NCBI GenBank assembly: GCA_041481895.1
Contig: JBGPCQ010000009.1
Location: 1-36,550, forward strand
Origin: JAMPXD01 sp041481895
Lineage (GTDB): Bacteria; Desulfobacterota; Desulfuromonadia; Geobacterales; Geobacteraceae
DNA: 36,550 bases
Reading direction: 5' to 3'
The notes under the pieces are model-generated. The model saw only the letters and a program-made list of their open reading frames with translations, made no database searches and was not told where the DNA came from. The position numbers and the translations under genes are program-made. Below are positions 6,869 through 15,268 of this stretch, one piece after another. How positions within the stretch are numbered: position 1 is the first letter of the stretch; the number at the start of each line of letters is the position of its first letter.

Positions 6869-7729
6869 GTGGCAATGTCCAGAGGTATGCCTGTGAAAAT
6901 CAATAAAGTCTTCAGCCATGTGTGGATTGCGGCAGCTGCCCTGTTTATGCTTGCCGGCGCCGCTTTCGGCGGGGATGCAACTGATTTTCACCCGTTCGAG
7001 AAAGGGGAGTATGAATCCGGTGATTTCGACGTCACCACGCGAATTTACACCCACGGCAAGGTGAAGGTAAAGATCACCCAGGCAAAGAGACTCGGCTCCC
7101 CGTCGGGTGAGCCGCCGGACGCCTGCAGGGCCTGGCTGGAGGTGTTCGAGGGGAAAAGCAGGACCCGGCAGATATATTTCGACGATATCAGCCCGGCCGG
7201 GTTCTCTTTTGGCCTGTCCGTCCCCGGGAAACAGCCGTCACCCGACTACCTGGCGGTAGTGAAAAACGGCGACTTCGACGGCAGGCTGTTTCTTATCGAC
7301 AGAAAGGGAACGATGACCGACCTGCCGGGAGGTTTTTATTTTGTTTCCTTCGACCGGAGGTACCTCTACAGCGAATATGCTGCCGACAGCCAGGAGGTCG
7401 TGGTTTTCGATCTTTTATTCGGGAAAACCGTGCTGGACACGAAAACCGCCGATGCTTCCCTGCTCCCCGGGGATATCTACGACTGGTATCACGACGGCAA
7501 GAAATTTTTCTTCACCATTGTCAAGCCGGGGGGGACCGGCACGGGACTGGTGCAGGAGGAGAGGCGATCGGTGTACGAGGTAAAATTGAACCCTCCCGGC
7601 ATCGTCAAAGTCCCGGCGGATTTTTCCACTCTTCACCATAAGAAGTGGGACTTCGATCCGCGCACATTCAAGGACTGCTGCAGCGAGCCGGTGAAAAAGA
7701 AGGAAGTAAACGACGGAAGCGATTATTGA
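6869..7729 (+). CDS. Exported protein of unknown function
   Basis: 286 residues. After a positively charged start (VKINK) there is a hydrophobic stretch HVWIAAAALFMLAGAAFGG, a Sec signal peptide with cleavage around AFG-GD. The mature part is rich in aromatic residues and beta-type patterns with repeated phrases such as YLAVVKNGDFDGRLFLID and YDWYHDGKKFFFTIV. These resemble blades of a propeller-like fold, although I cannot assign a family. The start GTG 6869 has AAGGGAGG five bases upstream; ATG 6875 is the alternative. It ends 22 bases before def, so the two may be co-transcribed. Confidence 0.65.
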   Translation: MAMSRGMPVKINKVFSHVWIAAAALFMLAGAAFGGDATDFHPFEKGEYESGDFDVTTRIYTHGKVKVKITQAKRLGSPSGEPPDACRAWLEVFEGKSRTRQIYFDDISPAGFSFGLSVPGKQPSPDYLAVVKNGDFDGRLFLIDRKGTMTDLPGGFYFVSFDRRYLYSEYAADSQEVVVFDLLFGKTVLDTKTADASLLPGDIYDWYHDGKKFFFTIVKPGGTGTGLVQEERRSVYEVKLNPPGIVKVPADFSTLHHKKWDFDPRTFKDCCSEPVKKKEVNDGSDY

Positions 7730-7751
7730 TCGTTCGTGCGGAGGATTCTCT

Positions 7752-8270
7752 ATGCCCATCCTGCGGCAGATTGCCCAACTTGGCCAGCCGGTCCTGCGTG
7801 AACCGGCCCGCCCCGTCGCCGACCCGGCTGAGCCGGCTGTCCAGTCGCTGATCGACGATCTCCTGGCGACGGTGGCCGTGGTGGACGGAGTCGGGATTGC
7901 CGCGCCGCAGGTCTACGAGCCACTGGCCCTCTTCATTGTTGCCTCCGGGCCCAATCGCCGCTATCCCGATGCCCCGGAAATGGCGCCGACAGTGGTGATA
8001 AATCCCGAGATCATCTGGGTTTCGGGCGAAGTCGAAAAGGAGTATGAAGGGTGTCTGAGCGTCCCCGGCATTCGCGGCCTGGTGCCGCGGCACCGGCGGA
8101 TCGGGGTCCGCTATCTGACCCGCACCGGCGAGTTGCGGGAAGAGGAGTACAGCGACTTCATCGCCCGCATTTTCCAGCACGAATTCGATCACCTGCAGGG
8201 ACTCGTTTTTCTTGACCGGGTCGAGAGCAGTCGCGAGCTTATCAGCGAAAAGGAATACCTGCGGACCTGA
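7752..8270 (+). CDS. def: Peptide deformylase
   Basis: 172 residues; removes the formyl group from the N-terminal Met of new proteins in the cytoplasm. All three active-site motifs are present: GVGIAAPQ (motif 1, about residues 46-53), EGCLSVP (motif 2, with the metal-binding Cys) and QHEFDHLQG (motif 3, HExxH with two metal His and the catalytic Glu). GGAGGATTCTCT precedes the ATG. No fmt gene lies next to it, which is its common partner elsewhere. Confidence 0.96.
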   Translation: MPILRQIAQLGQPVLREPARPVADPAEPAVQSLIDDLLATVAVVDGVGIAAPQVYEPLALFIVASGPNRRYPDAPEMAPTVVINPEIIWVSGEVEKEYEGCLSVPGIRGLVPRHRRIGVRYLTRTGELREEEYSDFIARIFQHEFDHLQGLVFLDRVESSRELISEKEYLRT

Positions 8271-8307
8271 TACCATTACCGAATGCCGATAAACCCGGGA
8301 GGTGCCA

Positions 8308-9180
8308 ATGCCGACTAAAGAAAAAATGAAGCTGGGGGAAATCCTCATCCAGCAGAAGATCCTGACGCCGCTGCTCGTCACAAGGATACTCCGGATCTCC
8401 AGTGACACCCACCGGCGGTTTGGACAGACGCTGGAAGATTTGGGGCTTCTTACCGGCGGGGAGATAGCCCAGGCGCTGGCAATACAGTATGGCTACAAGA
8501 TAGTTTCCGACATCTCCCGGTTTGCTATTTCACCGGAAACACTCAGCCTCATTCCGATGGAAACGGCCTTTGAGAACCGGGTTTTTCCTTTGCAGATAAA
8601 AGAAGGAAATCTTGCCCTGGCCATGGCTGATCCCACCAACGACGACATCATTGCCAGCCTCGCGTCCGGCCTGGGGCTGAAGGTGGTCCCTTTCATCACC
8701 ACCACGCAGGACATCATGCATGCAATCGCGAAACACTACCTGCGGGAGGAGTATGAGTCTCGACCCAACTCGATCCTGGTAGTCGAAACCGACAGCAGGG
8801 AGAGGGACCTCCTGGTCTCACCCCTGACCAGGGAAGGGTACCATGTCCTGGAAGCGGTGGATGCGGACGACGGGTTCCAACTGGCACTGCTCCATGTGCC
8901 GAAACTGGTGATCACTGCCAAGGAAATGCCGGGGAGTAACGGATACGCCTTTTTTACAACTCTGCAGGGGGTGGCGGAAACGAGAAGGATCCCCGTCATT
9001 CTCGTCTCACAGAGAACGAGCGCTGAAGAGGAAGCGACGGCATTCCAGAGGGGATTTTTCGACTGTATTACGATGCCGGTCCCGGACATTACCCTGTTCA
9101 CGCGGGTGGGGCGTGCCCTGGCCGCAGGAAAGGCTTATGTCCCCTACCGCAAGGGGTCGACAGACTTGGAGATCGGGTAG
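8308..9180 (+). CDS. MshEN-type domain fused to a degenerate receiver domain
   Basis: 290 residues. Residues 7-145 look like the N-terminal domain of GspE/MshE ATPases. Two successive repeats of the pattern (K/R)xxG..L...G.....L......... occur (from MKLGEILIQQKIL and RFGQTLEDLGLL), followed by PLQIKEGNLALAMADPTN. In MshE such paired motifs bind c-di-GMP. Residues 154-275 have a receiver fold (NSILVVETDSRERD, PVILVSQRTSAEEE). However, the phospho-acceptor Asp is replaced by Ala (A204 in LVITAKEMPG) and the conserved Lys by Met (M256). There is no ATPase domain. I infer a c-di-GMP-responsive adaptor. Start ATG 8308 has GGGAGG five bases upstream. Confidence 0.8.
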   Translation: MPTKEKMKLGEILIQQKILTPLLVTRILRISSDTHRRFGQTLEDLGLLTGGEIAQALAIQYGYKIVSDISRFAISPETLSLIPMETAFENRVFPLQIKEGNLALAMADPTNDDIIASLASGLGLKVVPFITTTQDIMHAIAKHYLREEYESRPNSILVVETDSRERDLLVSPLTREGYHVLEAVDADDGFQLALLHVPKLVITAKEMPGSNGYAFFTTLQGVAETRRIPVILVSQRTSAEEEATAFQRGFFDCITMPVPDITLFTRVGRALAAGKAYVPYRKGSTDLEIG

Positions 9181-9210
9181 CGGGGTTCATGTTTCCATTT
9201 TCAGAGCCGC

Positions 9211-9414
9211 TTAGTGCTGATCTTCAGCCAGACACCAAAACCTTTGTAACCGCAAAGCACGCCAGGAACGCAAAGAAAACCTGAAATGGAAAGAGTTTAA
9301 CCTCTGGATTCTTGCGCTTCCCTTGCGTCCTTAGCGTCCTTGAGCGAGCGAAGTGAGCGGGCGGTTCGTGGTCTTGACTCAAGACGTAGATTTTACTAGC
9401 TGAAGATCGACGCA
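9211..9414 (+). repeat. Family B repeat, copy B2
   Basis: The best-preserved termini of the family: TTAGTGCTGATCTTCAGCCA on the left and CTAGCTGAAGAT-CGACGCAA on the right. Interior order: AACCGCAAAG with 9-nt tandem units, a spacer, complementary units (CTTGCGTCC, TTAGCGTCC), the block GAGCGAGCGAAGTGAGCGGG, closing GCGGTT, and the palindrome GTCTTGACTCAAGAC. It lies between the MshEN gene and the TSUP permease gene, in opposite orientation to B1. Confidence 0.85.
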
Positions 9415-9452
9415 ATTCAAATTTTGGGAAGAGATGAAAGGAATGGACTGAA

Positions 9453-10214
9453 ATGAGTGGTGTGCAGTATCTTCTCATTGCCCTGGCGGCAGTCGTCGGG
9501 GGGGCGGTGAACGCCATTGCCGGCGGCGGGACGCTGATTACGTTTCCCATGCTTACGGCAGTAGGGATTCCGGCGGTTGCCGCCAACGTGACCAATACGG
9601 TGGCGCTCTGTCCCGGCTATCTGGGGGCGACATTTGCCCAGGTGAAGGACCTGAAGGGGCAAGAACGGCGGCTCTGGCTGCTGGTGCCGATCAGCGTGAT
9701 GGGAGGCATCGCCGGCGGCGTCATGCTCCTGAACACCGGGGAACAGATGTTTCGCTCCATGGTGCCGTATCTGATCCTGCTGGCGGCCGGTCTTTTGGCC
9801 CTTCAGGACCAGCTGCGGGCCTGGCTGCTCAAGCATACCGGACAGCCGGGCCAGACGACCATTCACTACGGCTGGAAGGTGCTGCTTATCACCCCGGCCG
9901 CCGTCTACGGCGGCTATTTTGGCGCCGGGGTCAGCGTAATCGTGCTGGCAGTACTCGGGCTTGTTCTGGAGGATTCACTTACCCGCCTCAATGCGCTGAA
10001 GCAGGCGGTTTCGTTCAGCATCAACATTGCGGCGGCCATTTTTTTTCTCTTCTCAGGGAAGGTTGTCTGGTCGGCTGTGCTGGTGATGGCCGCGGGAGCG
10101 CTGGCAGGCGGAGCCCTGGGCGGACGCCTGGCCGGCAGCATCAAGCCGGCCCTCTTGCGAAAAATTGTCGTCACCGTGGGGGTCGTTATCGGCCTGATCT
10201 ATCTGGTTCGCTGA
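9453..10214 (+). CDS. TSUP-family (TauE/SafE, DUF81) membrane permease
   Basis: 253 residues, nearly all hydrophobic, with about eight membrane segments. The two related halves typical of the family are visible: GGAVNAIAGGGTLITFPML near the N-terminus and VYGGYFGAGVSVIVLAVLG in the middle, both glycine-rich. The family exports or imports small sulfur-containing anions such as sulfite, sulfoacetate or taurine-derived ions; the substrate here cannot be inferred. AAAGGAATGGACTGAA precedes the ATG. Gene 10241 begins 27 bases after its stop, so the two may share a transcript. Confidence 0.88.
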   Translation: MSGVQYLLIALAAVVGGAVNAIAGGGTLITFPMLTAVGIPAVAANVTNTVALCPGYLGATFAQVKDLKGQERRLWLLVPISVMGGIAGGVMLLNTGEQMFRSMVPYLILLAAGLLALQDQLRAWLLKHTGQPGQTTIHYGWKVLLITPAAVYGGYFGAGVSVIVLAVLGLVLEDSLTRLNALKQAVSFSINIAAAIFFLFSGKVVWSAVLVMAAGALAGGALGGRLAGSIKPALLRKIVVTVGVVIGLIYLVR

Positions 10215-10240
10215 ACAGAAATGATAGAGAGGGAATGCGG

Positions 10241-11599
10241 ATGCGGCACGGCCTGAAAATAATCGTCTTTGTCCTCTGCCTGCTGGCGGCGCACCCGGGC
10301 TGGGCGCTGGACGCCTCCCCCCACCGGCAGCTCGTCATTGCCGTAACCGACTCGTGGGATGACCTCGCTGCGACCGTCTACCGATTCGAGCAGTCCGACG
10401 GGAAATGGCTGCGGGTGGGAGCAGGGGCGCCGGCGGTGGTGGGAGAGCGGGGTCTTGCCTGGGACCCGACGGTGCCGGGTCGGGACCCGGGCCAGCCGGT
10501 GAAGAGGGAGGACGATCTGCGCGCTCCCGTGGGGATATTCGCTCTTTCGACCGCCATGGGATTTTCTCACGGGCGCCCCGTCGGCGTCACGTTCCCCTTC
10601 CGCGCTATAGAACCCGGCACCCACTGCGTGGACGACCCGGCATCACGCTACTACAACCGCATCGTCGCCGAACGGGAACTCCCCGGGCCGACCGCGGAGC
10701 TCTGGCGATCATCCGAGCGGATGTGGCAGGTGCCCGACCTCTACCGGCTCCTGCTCGTCGTGAGTTACAATGGGGGGAACCCGCTGCCGGGGGGCGGCAG
10801 CTGCATCTTCATGCATATATGGCGCGGCCCGGGCCGAGCGACAACCGGCTGCACTGCGCTGGCGGAAAACGCCCTGGCGGAGATCGTGACGTGGCTGAAA
10901 CCCGACGCGAACCCCGCACTTGTGCAGCTCCCGCTCGAGGTCTACCGGCAGGTCTGGCGGCAGTGGCGGCTCCCTGCGCCGGAGCTCTTGATCGGAAGAC
11001 GGGAGCCGCAAAAGAGTCCCCTTGTCGATGTGCGGTCAATGGCTCCGGAGGCGGTGGTCGAGATGCGCTATGCAGGACCCGACAATTTTACGGGGAGGGC
11101 CGTCTATGACTGCGGACGCTGCTTTCTGCGGCAGGGCACAGCGGAAAAGGTGGCGCGGGCGGTGCGGGAATTGCGGGGAAAAGGATTGTTCCTGAAGCTG
11201 TGGGACTGCTACCGCCCCCTGTCGGTCCAGAAGCTGTTCTGGGCGCTCGTACCCGACCAGCGGTTCGTGGCCGACCCGAAAACAGGGTCGCGGCACAATC
11301 GCGGCACGGCCGTCGACGTTACCCTGGCGGATGCCGCGGGGCACGATCTGGCCATGCCCACCCGGTTTGACGACTTTTCGCCTCGCGCGGGCCATGGGGA
11401 AACCGGCCTTCCGCCAGATGTGCTGGCGAACCGGCGGCTCCTGGCGGAGACCATGCAGAAGGCAGGGTTCCGGCTGCTGCAGTCCGAATGGTGGCACTAC
11501 GATGATGCCGAGGGGGGCGGCGAACTTCTCGACGTTTCTTTCGGCGATCTGTGCGGCCCTGACGCGATGCCTTCCGCCCGACGGAAAGGGAAGCCTTGA
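10241..11599 (+). CDS. Exported YkuD-like / VanX-like (M15) cell-wall enzyme fusion
   Basis: 452 residues. A signal peptide (to about WALDA) is followed by a YkuD-like L,D-transpeptidase domain. In it SCIFMH (187-192) supplies the His and TTGC (201-204) the catalytic Cys. From about residue 255 a complete VanX-type D-Ala-D-Ala dipeptidase domain follows: VVEMRYAGPDNFTGR, DCYRPLS (Arg), SRHNRGTAVDV (zinc ligands H352 and D359) and EWWHYD (E416, H419). All residues known to matter in VanX are present. It probably cleaves or recycles peptidoglycan peptides in the periplasm. With no van regulators nearby, vancomycin resistance is unlikely. Start ATG 10241 is preferred over 10235 because GAGAGGG ends at 10233. 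Confidence 0.88.
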   Translation: MRHGLKIIVFVLCLLAAHPGWALDASPHRQLVIAVTDSWDDLAATVYRFEQSDGKWLRVGAGAPAVVGERGLAWDPTVPGRDPGQPVKREDDLRAPVGIFALSTAMGFSHGRPVGVTFPFRAIEPGTHCVDDPASRYYNRIVAERELPGPTAELWRSSERMWQVPDLYRLLLVVSYNGGNPLPGGGSCIFMHIWRGPGRATTGCTALAENALAEIVTWLKPDANPALVQLPLEVYRQVWRQWRLPAPELLIGRREPQKSPLVDVRSMAPEAVVEMRYAGPDNFTGRAVYDCGRCFLRQGTAEKVARAVRELRGKGLFLKLWDCYRPLSVQKLFWALVPDQRFVADPKTGSRHNRGTAVDVTLADAAGHDLAMPTRFDDFSPRAGHGETGLPPDVLANRRLLAETMQKAGFRLLQSEWWHYDDAEGGGELLDVSFGDLCGPDAMPSARRKGKP

Positions 11600-11727
11600 C
11601 GTTATCCGGATGAGTCTTCCCCGGCCTTCACAAAGACTTTCCCTTTTCCTTCCCCGTTTCGCTGCAGGCAGATGCTTCCCTGATCCGGGGAAAAGGGGGT
11701 GAAGCCATGCTGATGCACGATTCCTGA

Positions 11728-11756
11728 TTGTCCCTCCGTTCCTATCCTGTTACAAT
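11728..11756 (+). promoter_or_regulatory. Promoter of the DAC-like gene
   Basis: TTGTCC (11728-11733), 17 bases, TACAAT (11751-11756) with an extended-10 TG at 11748-11749, 35 bases before the ATG at 11792. Confidence 0.6.
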
Positions 11757-11791
11757 TACTAGTACCGATAATTTCTCAACGTGGAGCGATC

Positions 11792-13066
11792 ATGCCGCTT
11801 ACTGTATTCGAAGCCCTCAGGGGGAACATCCGGTCTTTTCTCGGCGGTGCAGTGGTGGAGCTTGTCCCCGGGGGACACGGGGAGAGCATCGATAAAGCCA
11901 CTATTCGCGAGGTTGTTTCAATCGAGGACCGTCCCTACCTTTTCACGGCCAGGCGGGAGGAGCTTCCATTCACCCGCACCGAAGAGGCCTTCTGCCGGGA
12001 ACTCCTGACCGCTTTCTCCGCCCTCTACTCCGGCTTCCGGCAGGAAGGTTATGCGGCCCACTTCCGGACGGCGCTGCTTGCGTCCATAATGGACATCACG
12101 GTGGCGCGTTCTCTCCGCGGCGACCATCGCAAGGCCTTCTGGCCGATCCAGCAGCTGATCCAACTCCTCAAGAACCTTTCGTACCAGCGCTACGAAGGGA
12201 CTCCGGCAACTACCGGTTTCATCGTCTACCGCACCACGCTGCCCGAACTCCGCAAGCTGGTCCGGCGCCGGATGCATACCCTGATCTCCCTTGAGCCGTA
12301 CCAGAGCATTTCCGCCAATTTTCTCGATAACCCCCTGGCCTACCGTTTCATAGATGGGAACAACCTTTTTTTCGCCGCGAATATCCAGATGCAGGTAACC
12401 GGCATTATAAGGACGAGCGGCTCCCAGGTCCAGACCGATGTGGAGCGCCTGACCAACCGGGAAATCTTCTCGCTGGTCAGGCACGCGGGTCACGGGGCTT
12501 TTGCCGTAACGGTCAACGAGGCCTCCGAAATCGAGGTGATGAGCAGCCCCGACAAGCTCCTGGTGAGGCGTAAAGGGGGGTGGGCCGTCTTCGACCCCGA
12601 TATCATCCGCTCGTTTCTCGCCGGGAGCATCGACACGGGGGCCGTCGATGATCTGCTCTGGACGGTCTACGCGCTCTCCAAGATCCGGCACGGCACGGTG
12701 ATTCTGATTTACAACCGGGGGGCGCGGCAGCTGGCCGCCCTGAAGAAAGGGTCGGTGGGGGGCGACGACCCGATTGGCCGGCTTCTCATCAGCCAGGTGA
12801 AAGGACGGGCAATCGGCGATCTCAAGCAGTCGGGGACCCTGCTCCGCATCCTCTCCTCCGACGGCATGACGGTCTTCAACAAGAGCGGCAAGCTTCTCGA
12901 AACCGGCTTCATCATCGACACCTCCCATGCCCGGGAAGTGGTCACCGGCGGCGGCAGGACCACGGCCGCCAGCGCCGCGTCCTTTTTCGGCAAGGTGCTC
13001 AAAGTCTCCCAGGACGGGCCGATCGAACTCTATCAGGGGGGGAGACAGGTCTATCGCTTCGGTTGA
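11792..13066 (+). CDS. Protein with divergent diadenylate-cyclase (DisA_N/DAC)-like C-terminal domain
   Basis: 424 residues, no signal peptide or membrane segment. The N-terminal 250 residues are unrecognised and may be a sensor domain. The C-terminal 140 residues follow the DAC plan: ILSSDGMTVFNKSGKLLETGFII at the DGA position (D357, with DGM instead of DGA), then VTGGGRTTAASAAS (386-397) at the RHR position, then LKVSQDGPIELYQGG as the closing strands. In active enzymes DGA and RHR bind ATP and metal to make c-di-AMP. The altered motifs leave activity open: it may be a variant cyclase or a nucleotide sensor. It is transcribed alone from the promoter at 11728. Confidence 0.6.
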   Translation: MPLTVFEALRGNIRSFLGGAVVELVPGGHGESIDKATIREVVSIEDRPYLFTARREELPFTRTEEAFCRELLTAFSALYSGFRQEGYAAHFRTALLASIMDITVARSLRGDHRKAFWPIQQLIQLLKNLSYQRYEGTPATTGFIVYRTTLPELRKLVRRRMHTLISLEPYQSISANFLDNPLAYRFIDGNNLFFAANIQMQVTGIIRTSGSQVQTDVERLTNREIFSLVRHAGHGAFAVTVNEASEIEVMSSPDKLLVRRKGGWAVFDPDIIRSFLAGSIDTGAVDDLLWTVYALSKIRHGTVILIYNRGARQLAALKKGSVGGDDPIGRLLISQVKGRAIGDLKQSGTLLRILSSDGMTVFNKSGKLLETGFIIDTSHAREVVTGGGRTTAASAASFFGKVLKVSQDGPIELYQGGRQVYRFG

Positions 13067-13222
13067 TCACCGGGAGAGCCGGTGGGCCCCAGGCAGATCA
13101 GGAGTGACGGCGGATTTTCGGGTGAGGCGATTCAGGCCCCGGGAATAATTCTATTTTCTCATTGCATTCGCCGTTCTGTGCATAGATACTGTGACCCTGT
13201 TCATTCAATAAGGGGGTGTTCC

Positions 13223-13957
13223 GTGAAGTACATGATCGGTATGTCGTTGAGCCTGGTGCTGGTGCTTGTCCTGGTCGGGATGTCGTTCGCCGCCGGCGGC
13301 GACGAGATAAAGTCGGCAGTCGAATCCCGATACCGGATGACCTCCAATGATTTTCTCGGCAATGTGAAAGAAATGGGAACCGTTCTCGTCGTGCAGAAAG
13401 AGGGGCTCAAGGCTGGCCGGCCGATGACCCTCTTCAAACCGAATGTCGTCAGTAACGGCCGGGTCGTGACGGCCGGGGGCGGAGACTTGCCGCTTCGCAG
13501 CGACTTCGACGGGTACCTGAAGGCAGGCGACCGGCTCTATCTCTACGGTGTCCGTACCGGTGGCGACTACGTCGAACTCTCCATCTACACGGTAAAAAGC
13601 TTCAGCGTCTCAGGAAGCGGCACGAGGGGGCCGGCACCTCTTCAGGCCAACGTCCGTTTCCTCTATGATGGGGGGCTGGCTGCGGTCAGTACCCAATTGG
13701 TCATGGAAAACATCGGGACCTGGTTCAGGACGGATGAGGAGGTTCGGGACGAAGCGCGGGACAGGGCGAGGTCCGAATCGAAGGCGAAGACCGGGGATAA
13801 GCCGACCGGGACGGTCCGGCTCGGCCAGACCGAAGCGGAGGTCGAAGCAATCCTCGGCACGCCGGAGAAGAAGATCCTGCTCGGGTCAAAGTCGGTCTTT
13901 GTCTACGGGAACGTAAAGGTCATTTTTATCGACGGGAAGGTTGCAGATGCCGAATAG
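13223..13957 (+). CDS. Exported protein with BamE/SmpA-like C-terminal motif
   Basis: 244 residues. The N-terminus (MKYMIGMSLSLVLVLVLVGM, then SFAAGG) is a Sec signal peptide. The middle region is unrecognised and mostly beta-type. A charged linker (EEVRDEARDRARSESKAKTG, about 172-192) precedes a short domain with LGQTEAEVEAILGTPEKK and VFVYGNVKVIFIDGKV. That is the pattern of BamE/SmpA-like folds, small modules found in envelope proteins. The GTG start at 13223 is supported by AGGGGG six bases before it; earlier in-frame codons have no ribosome site and would not give a signal peptide at the start. Function unknown. Confidence 0.72.
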   Translation: MKYMIGMSLSLVLVLVLVGMSFAAGGDEIKSAVESRYRMTSNDFLGNVKEMGTVLVVQKEGLKAGRPMTLFKPNVVSNGRVVTAGGGDLPLRSDFDGYLKAGDRLYLYGVRTGGDYVELSIYTVKSFSVSGSGTRGPAPLQANVRFLYDGGLAAVSTQLVMENIGTWFRTDEEVRDEARDRARSESKAKTGDKPTGTVRLGQTEAEVEAILGTPEKKILLGSKSVFVYGNVKVIFIDGKVADAE

Positions 13958-14062
13958 GCGGGTAAGGGGATACACGCACAAGGGAGACCCGGTTTGTGCC
14001 TGCCCCCCATCTCTTCCCATACCTGCTATGCGGACTGCAGCGCATAGAAATGGAGGCAGGCC

Positions 14063-14620
14063 ATGAGCTTCCTCGACCTCGCCCGCCGGCGGCAGAGCGA
14101 CCGGGGCTACAGCGACCGGAAGGTTGCACGGGAGCAGATCGAGCGCTGCCTGGAGTCGGCGGCGGTGGCTCCATCGGCGTGCAACAGCCAGCCCTGGTTC
14201 TTCGTAGTGGTGGACGATCCGGCGCTCCGCACGGCGGTGGCCGGATCGCTGCATGACCTGGTCATGAACCGCTTTGCCCTGTCCGCACCGGTGCTGGTGG
14301 CCGTGGTGGCGGAGAAGCCTGCGCTCCTGGCGCGGCTTGGCGGGCTCATCAAGGATAAGCCCTACTACCTGATGGACATCGGCATGGCCGTGGAGAACTT
14401 CTGTCTCCAGGCGGCGGACGAGGGGCTCGGCACCTGCATCATCGGCTGGTTCGACGAGCCGAAGGTGCGGGAGCTGCTCGGCATCCCGAAGAGCAAGCGG
14501 GTCCCGCTCGTTATCGCACTGGGACATCCATTGGACCCGGCAGTCCGTCCCAAGGTGCGCAAGGGCCCGGGCGAGACCCGGGCGTACAACAGCTACTCCG
14601 GGGAGCCGTGCAGTAATTGA
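14063..14620 (+). CDS. Nitroreductase-family flavoprotein
   Basis: 185 residues. FMN-binding features of the family are visible: RRRQSDRGYSDRKV near the N-terminus, AAVAPSACNSQPWFFVVV, MDIGMAVENFCLQAADEGL and GTCIIGWFDEPKVRELLGIP. It should be a homodimeric NAD(P)H-dependent FMN oxidoreductase; the natural substrate is not predictable. GGAGGCAGGCC precedes the ATG. It is 20 bases upstream of the YchJ-like gene, with which it is probably co-transcribed. A second nitroreductase is encoded at 15269. Confidence 0.9.
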   Translation: MSFLDLARRRQSDRGYSDRKVAREQIERCLESAAVAPSACNSQPWFFVVVDDPALRTAVAGSLHDLVMNRFALSAPVLVAVVAEKPALLARLGGLIKDKPYYLMDIGMAVENFCLQAADEGLGTCIIGWFDEPKVRELLGIPKSKRVPLVIALGHPLDPAVRPKVRKGPGETRAYNSYSGEPCSN

Positions 14621-14640
14621 CCATCATGAAGGAGTTGTAA

Positions 14641-15132
14641 ATGAATAATATGGACAGCTGTCCGTGCGGAAGCGGCAACGCCTATTCCGATTGCTGCGAA
14701 CCGATGATAACCGGGGCGCGGCCCGCCGAAACGGCGGAGCAACTCATGAGGGCGCGCTATTCGGCCTACGTCGGCGTGAATACCGATTTTCTCCTCGCTT
14801 CCACCCATCCCGACCATCGGCAAGGCTACGATCACGAGGGAACCAGGACCTGGGCGGAGAGCGCCGGCTGGCAGGGGCTCGAGATCGTCGACTGTCGGAA
14901 GGGGGGGAAGGAGGATGCCGTCGGCGAAGTAGAATTCATTGCCCGGTACAGGGAGAAGGGGGCGGAGCGCGAACATCACGAATCTGCCCGGTTCAGAAAG
15001 AAAAATGGGGCGTGGTTTTTTACCGAGGGAACCATGGTGAAACCGAAACCGATCGTCTCCGGCAAAATAGGCAGGAACGAGCCGTGCCCGTGCGGCAGCG
15101 GGGCCAAGTACAAGAAATGCTGCGGAATATGA
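14641..15132 (+). CDS. YchJ-family protein with two SEC-C zinc motifs
   Basis: 163 residues. SEC-C motifs occur at both ends: CPCGSGNAYSDCC (about 7-19) and CPCGSGAKYKKCC (about 149-161), each able to bind one zinc. Between them is the YchJ core with LMRARYSAYV, then FLLASTHPDHR and TWAESAGWQGLEIVD, an NTF2-like fold. The family is widespread and of unknown function; SEC-C is shared with SecA, where it contacts SecB and ribosomes. AAGGAGTTGTAA precedes the ATG. Confidence 0.92.
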   Translation: MNNMDSCPCGSGNAYSDCCEPMITGARPAETAEQLMRARYSAYVGVNTDFLLASTHPDHRQGYDHEGTRTWAESAGWQGLEIVDCRKGGKEDAVGEVEFIARYREKGAEREHHESARFRKKNGAWFFTEGTMVKPKPIVSGKIGRNEPCPCGSGAKYKKCCGI

Positions 15133-15268
15133 CGGCGTGGCATAGAAGGAATTAGTCGATTGGTACCACTCTTCCGCAAGACCAAGTCCCTCTTTTTCAA
15201 AGAGGGGCAACTTTTGGCGGACGATTAGTGTAATCAGGAAGAATTATTAATTGAAAAGGAGCAGAGCG

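Noticed and set aside
10241..11599. Vancomycin resistance (vanX) cluster
   Set aside because: There is no vanH, vanA-type ligase or vanRS nearby, and the domain is fused to a YkuD-like domain with a signal peptide; general cell-wall turnover is more likely.
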